Shown: piece after piece, positions 5,882-6,278 of the stretch | Position numbering within the stretch: position 1 is the stretch's first letter | Layout: each line of letters opens with the position of its first letter | Made by a program: the position numbers and the translations under genes | NCBI GenBank assembly: GCA_946638265.1 | Contig: CAMPBN010000070.1 | Span: 1-6,278 of the forward strand | Source: an uncultured Bacillota bacterium | GTDB lineage: Bacteria; Bacillota; Clostridia; Peptostreptococcales; Anaerovoracaceae | Direction of reading: 5' to 3' | Length of the DNA stretch: 6,278 bases | Notes under the pieces: model-generated | Seen by the model: only the letters and a program-made list of their open reading frames with translations | The model's database searches: none | What the model was told of the DNA's origin: nothing

Positions 5882-5911
5882 TTGAGATTTTCTCGGAAAA
5901 TCCACTATTAT
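5882..5911 (+). promoter_or_regulatory. Probable promoter of prfA
   Basis: TTGAGA (5882-5887) and TATTAT (5906-5911) are 18 nt apart; a second overlapping TATTAT (5909-5914) is less well spaced. The site follows the rpmE terminator and gives a leader of about 75 nt. A perfect inverted repeat, GATTTTC (5886-5892) and GAAAATC (5896-5902), overlaps the end of the -35 and fills most of the spacer, where a repressor could block polymerase. Confidence 0.6.
5886..5902. repeat. Perfect 7-bp inverted repeat inside the prfA promoter
   Basis: GATTTTC and GAAAATC are perfect arms around TCG. The repeat spans the -35/-10 spacer of the candidate prfA promoter. It could be an operator or chance AT-rich symmetry; nothing in the window names a binding protein. 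Confidence 0.45.
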
Positions 5912-5993
5912 TATACAAAATATGAAGAACCTGCTAGCCGGGAAGTATGCATTTCGGGCGCAGGCAAACTGAATTTTCAAAAGGAGGGGGACT

Positions 5994-6278
5994 ATGTTTC
6001 AGAAGTTAGACTTCATACAGGAAAAGTACGATGAACTGTCCATGAAGGTTTCCGACCCTGAGATTATAGCCAATCAGTCGCTTTGGCAGAAACTGGCCAA
6101 AGAAATGGGCGAAATGGAGCCCATTGTGAAGAAATACGGCGAATATAAGAAGGCAAAAGAAGGCATCGAGGATGCCAAACTGATGCTCGAAGAAAACGAC
6201 GAAGAGTTGCGCGAAATGGCCAAGGCCGAGATCTCGGAGCTCGAAGAGAAAATAGAAAAATACGAGGAAGAACTGAAA
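5994..6278 (+). CDS. prfA: Peptide chain release factor 1, N-terminal 95 residues (3' end outside window)
   Basis: This is the start of release factor 1, which reads UAA and UAG stop codons and triggers release of the finished protein on the ribosome. The ATG (5994-5996) has a very strong ribosome binding site, AAGGAGG (5981-5987), 6 nt upstream. The visible region is the helical N-terminal domain 1. It opens FQKLDFIQEKYDELSMKVSD, then PEIIANQSLWQKLAKE. It goes on through EPIVKKYGEYKKAKE and DAKLMLEE to REMAKAEISELEEKIEKYEE. The SDPE, YKKAKEGIEDAK and EMAKAEI stretches fit RF1 rather than RF2, which also lacks the programmed frameshift site that many RF2 genes carry near this point. The codon-reading PxT motif and the GGQ catalytic loop lie beyond the window. 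prfA directly follows rpmE with no prmC (the RF methyltransferase gene) between them; prmC may lie downstream. Confidence 0.95.
   Translation, partial: MFQKLDFIQEKYDELSMKVSDPEIIANQSLWQKLAKEMGEMEPIVKKYGEYKKAKEGIEDAKLMLEENDEELREMAKAEISELEEKIEKYEEELK

Noticed and set aside
1..6278. CRISPR arrays, tRNA or rRNA genes, insertion sequences, attachment sites
   Set aside because: No regularly spaced repeats, cloverleaf sequences, transposase frames or long terminal inverted repeats were seen by eye on either strand.

Overview
The window reads as chromosomal DNA of a Bacillota (Firmicutes), probably a clostridial-type anaerobe with roughly balanced GC in its genes and AT-rich spacers. The grounds are strong AGGAGG-type ribosome binding sites, intrinsic terminators with T-tracts, extended -10 promoters (TGn-TATAAT), a four-cysteine L31 protein and the close pairing of rpmE with prfA. 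No 16S gene or other taxonomic marker is present, so genus and species cannot be read from it.

Layout, left to right. (1) 1-316: the 3' end of tyrS (+), with its S4 RNA-binding tail and a terminator. (2) 475-1074: a monocistronic + strand gene for an unrecognised 199-residue hydrophilic protein. It has its own extended -10 promoter, a tyrosine-rich N-terminus, a tandem 14-residue repeat and a highly charged tail. (3) 1091-1122: a hairpin terminator between converging genes, able to serve both strands. (4) 1145-5343: a tight three-gene minus-strand operon transcribed from the right. It encodes an ABC ATPase, an eight-helix FtsX/MacB-type permease and a membrane-fusion (HlyD/MacA/YknX-like) adaptor. 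The first two genes overlap as TAATG and the third starts 3 nt after the second. (5) 5344-5631: a 288-nt divergent regulatory region with a minus-strand promoter and a palindrome for the ABC operon, and a + strand promoter plus a structured leader for rpmE. (6) 5632-5832: rpmE (ribosomal protein L31) with a terminator. (7) 5994-6278: the 5' end of prfA (peptide chain release factor 1), cut by the window edge.

The window is therefore a translation neighbourhood (tyrS, rpmE, prfA) that also holds a self-contained MacB-like export system of unknown substrate and one orphan gene. The three ABC products should form one machine: ATPase in the cytoplasm, permease in the membrane, adaptor anchored by its N-terminal helix with its body outside. 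No dedicated regulator or peptide substrate gene is visible beside it.

No clearly new system is established. The best leads are the orphan repeat protein, the folded rpmE leader and two palindromes placed at promoters. All are modest and need comparative data.
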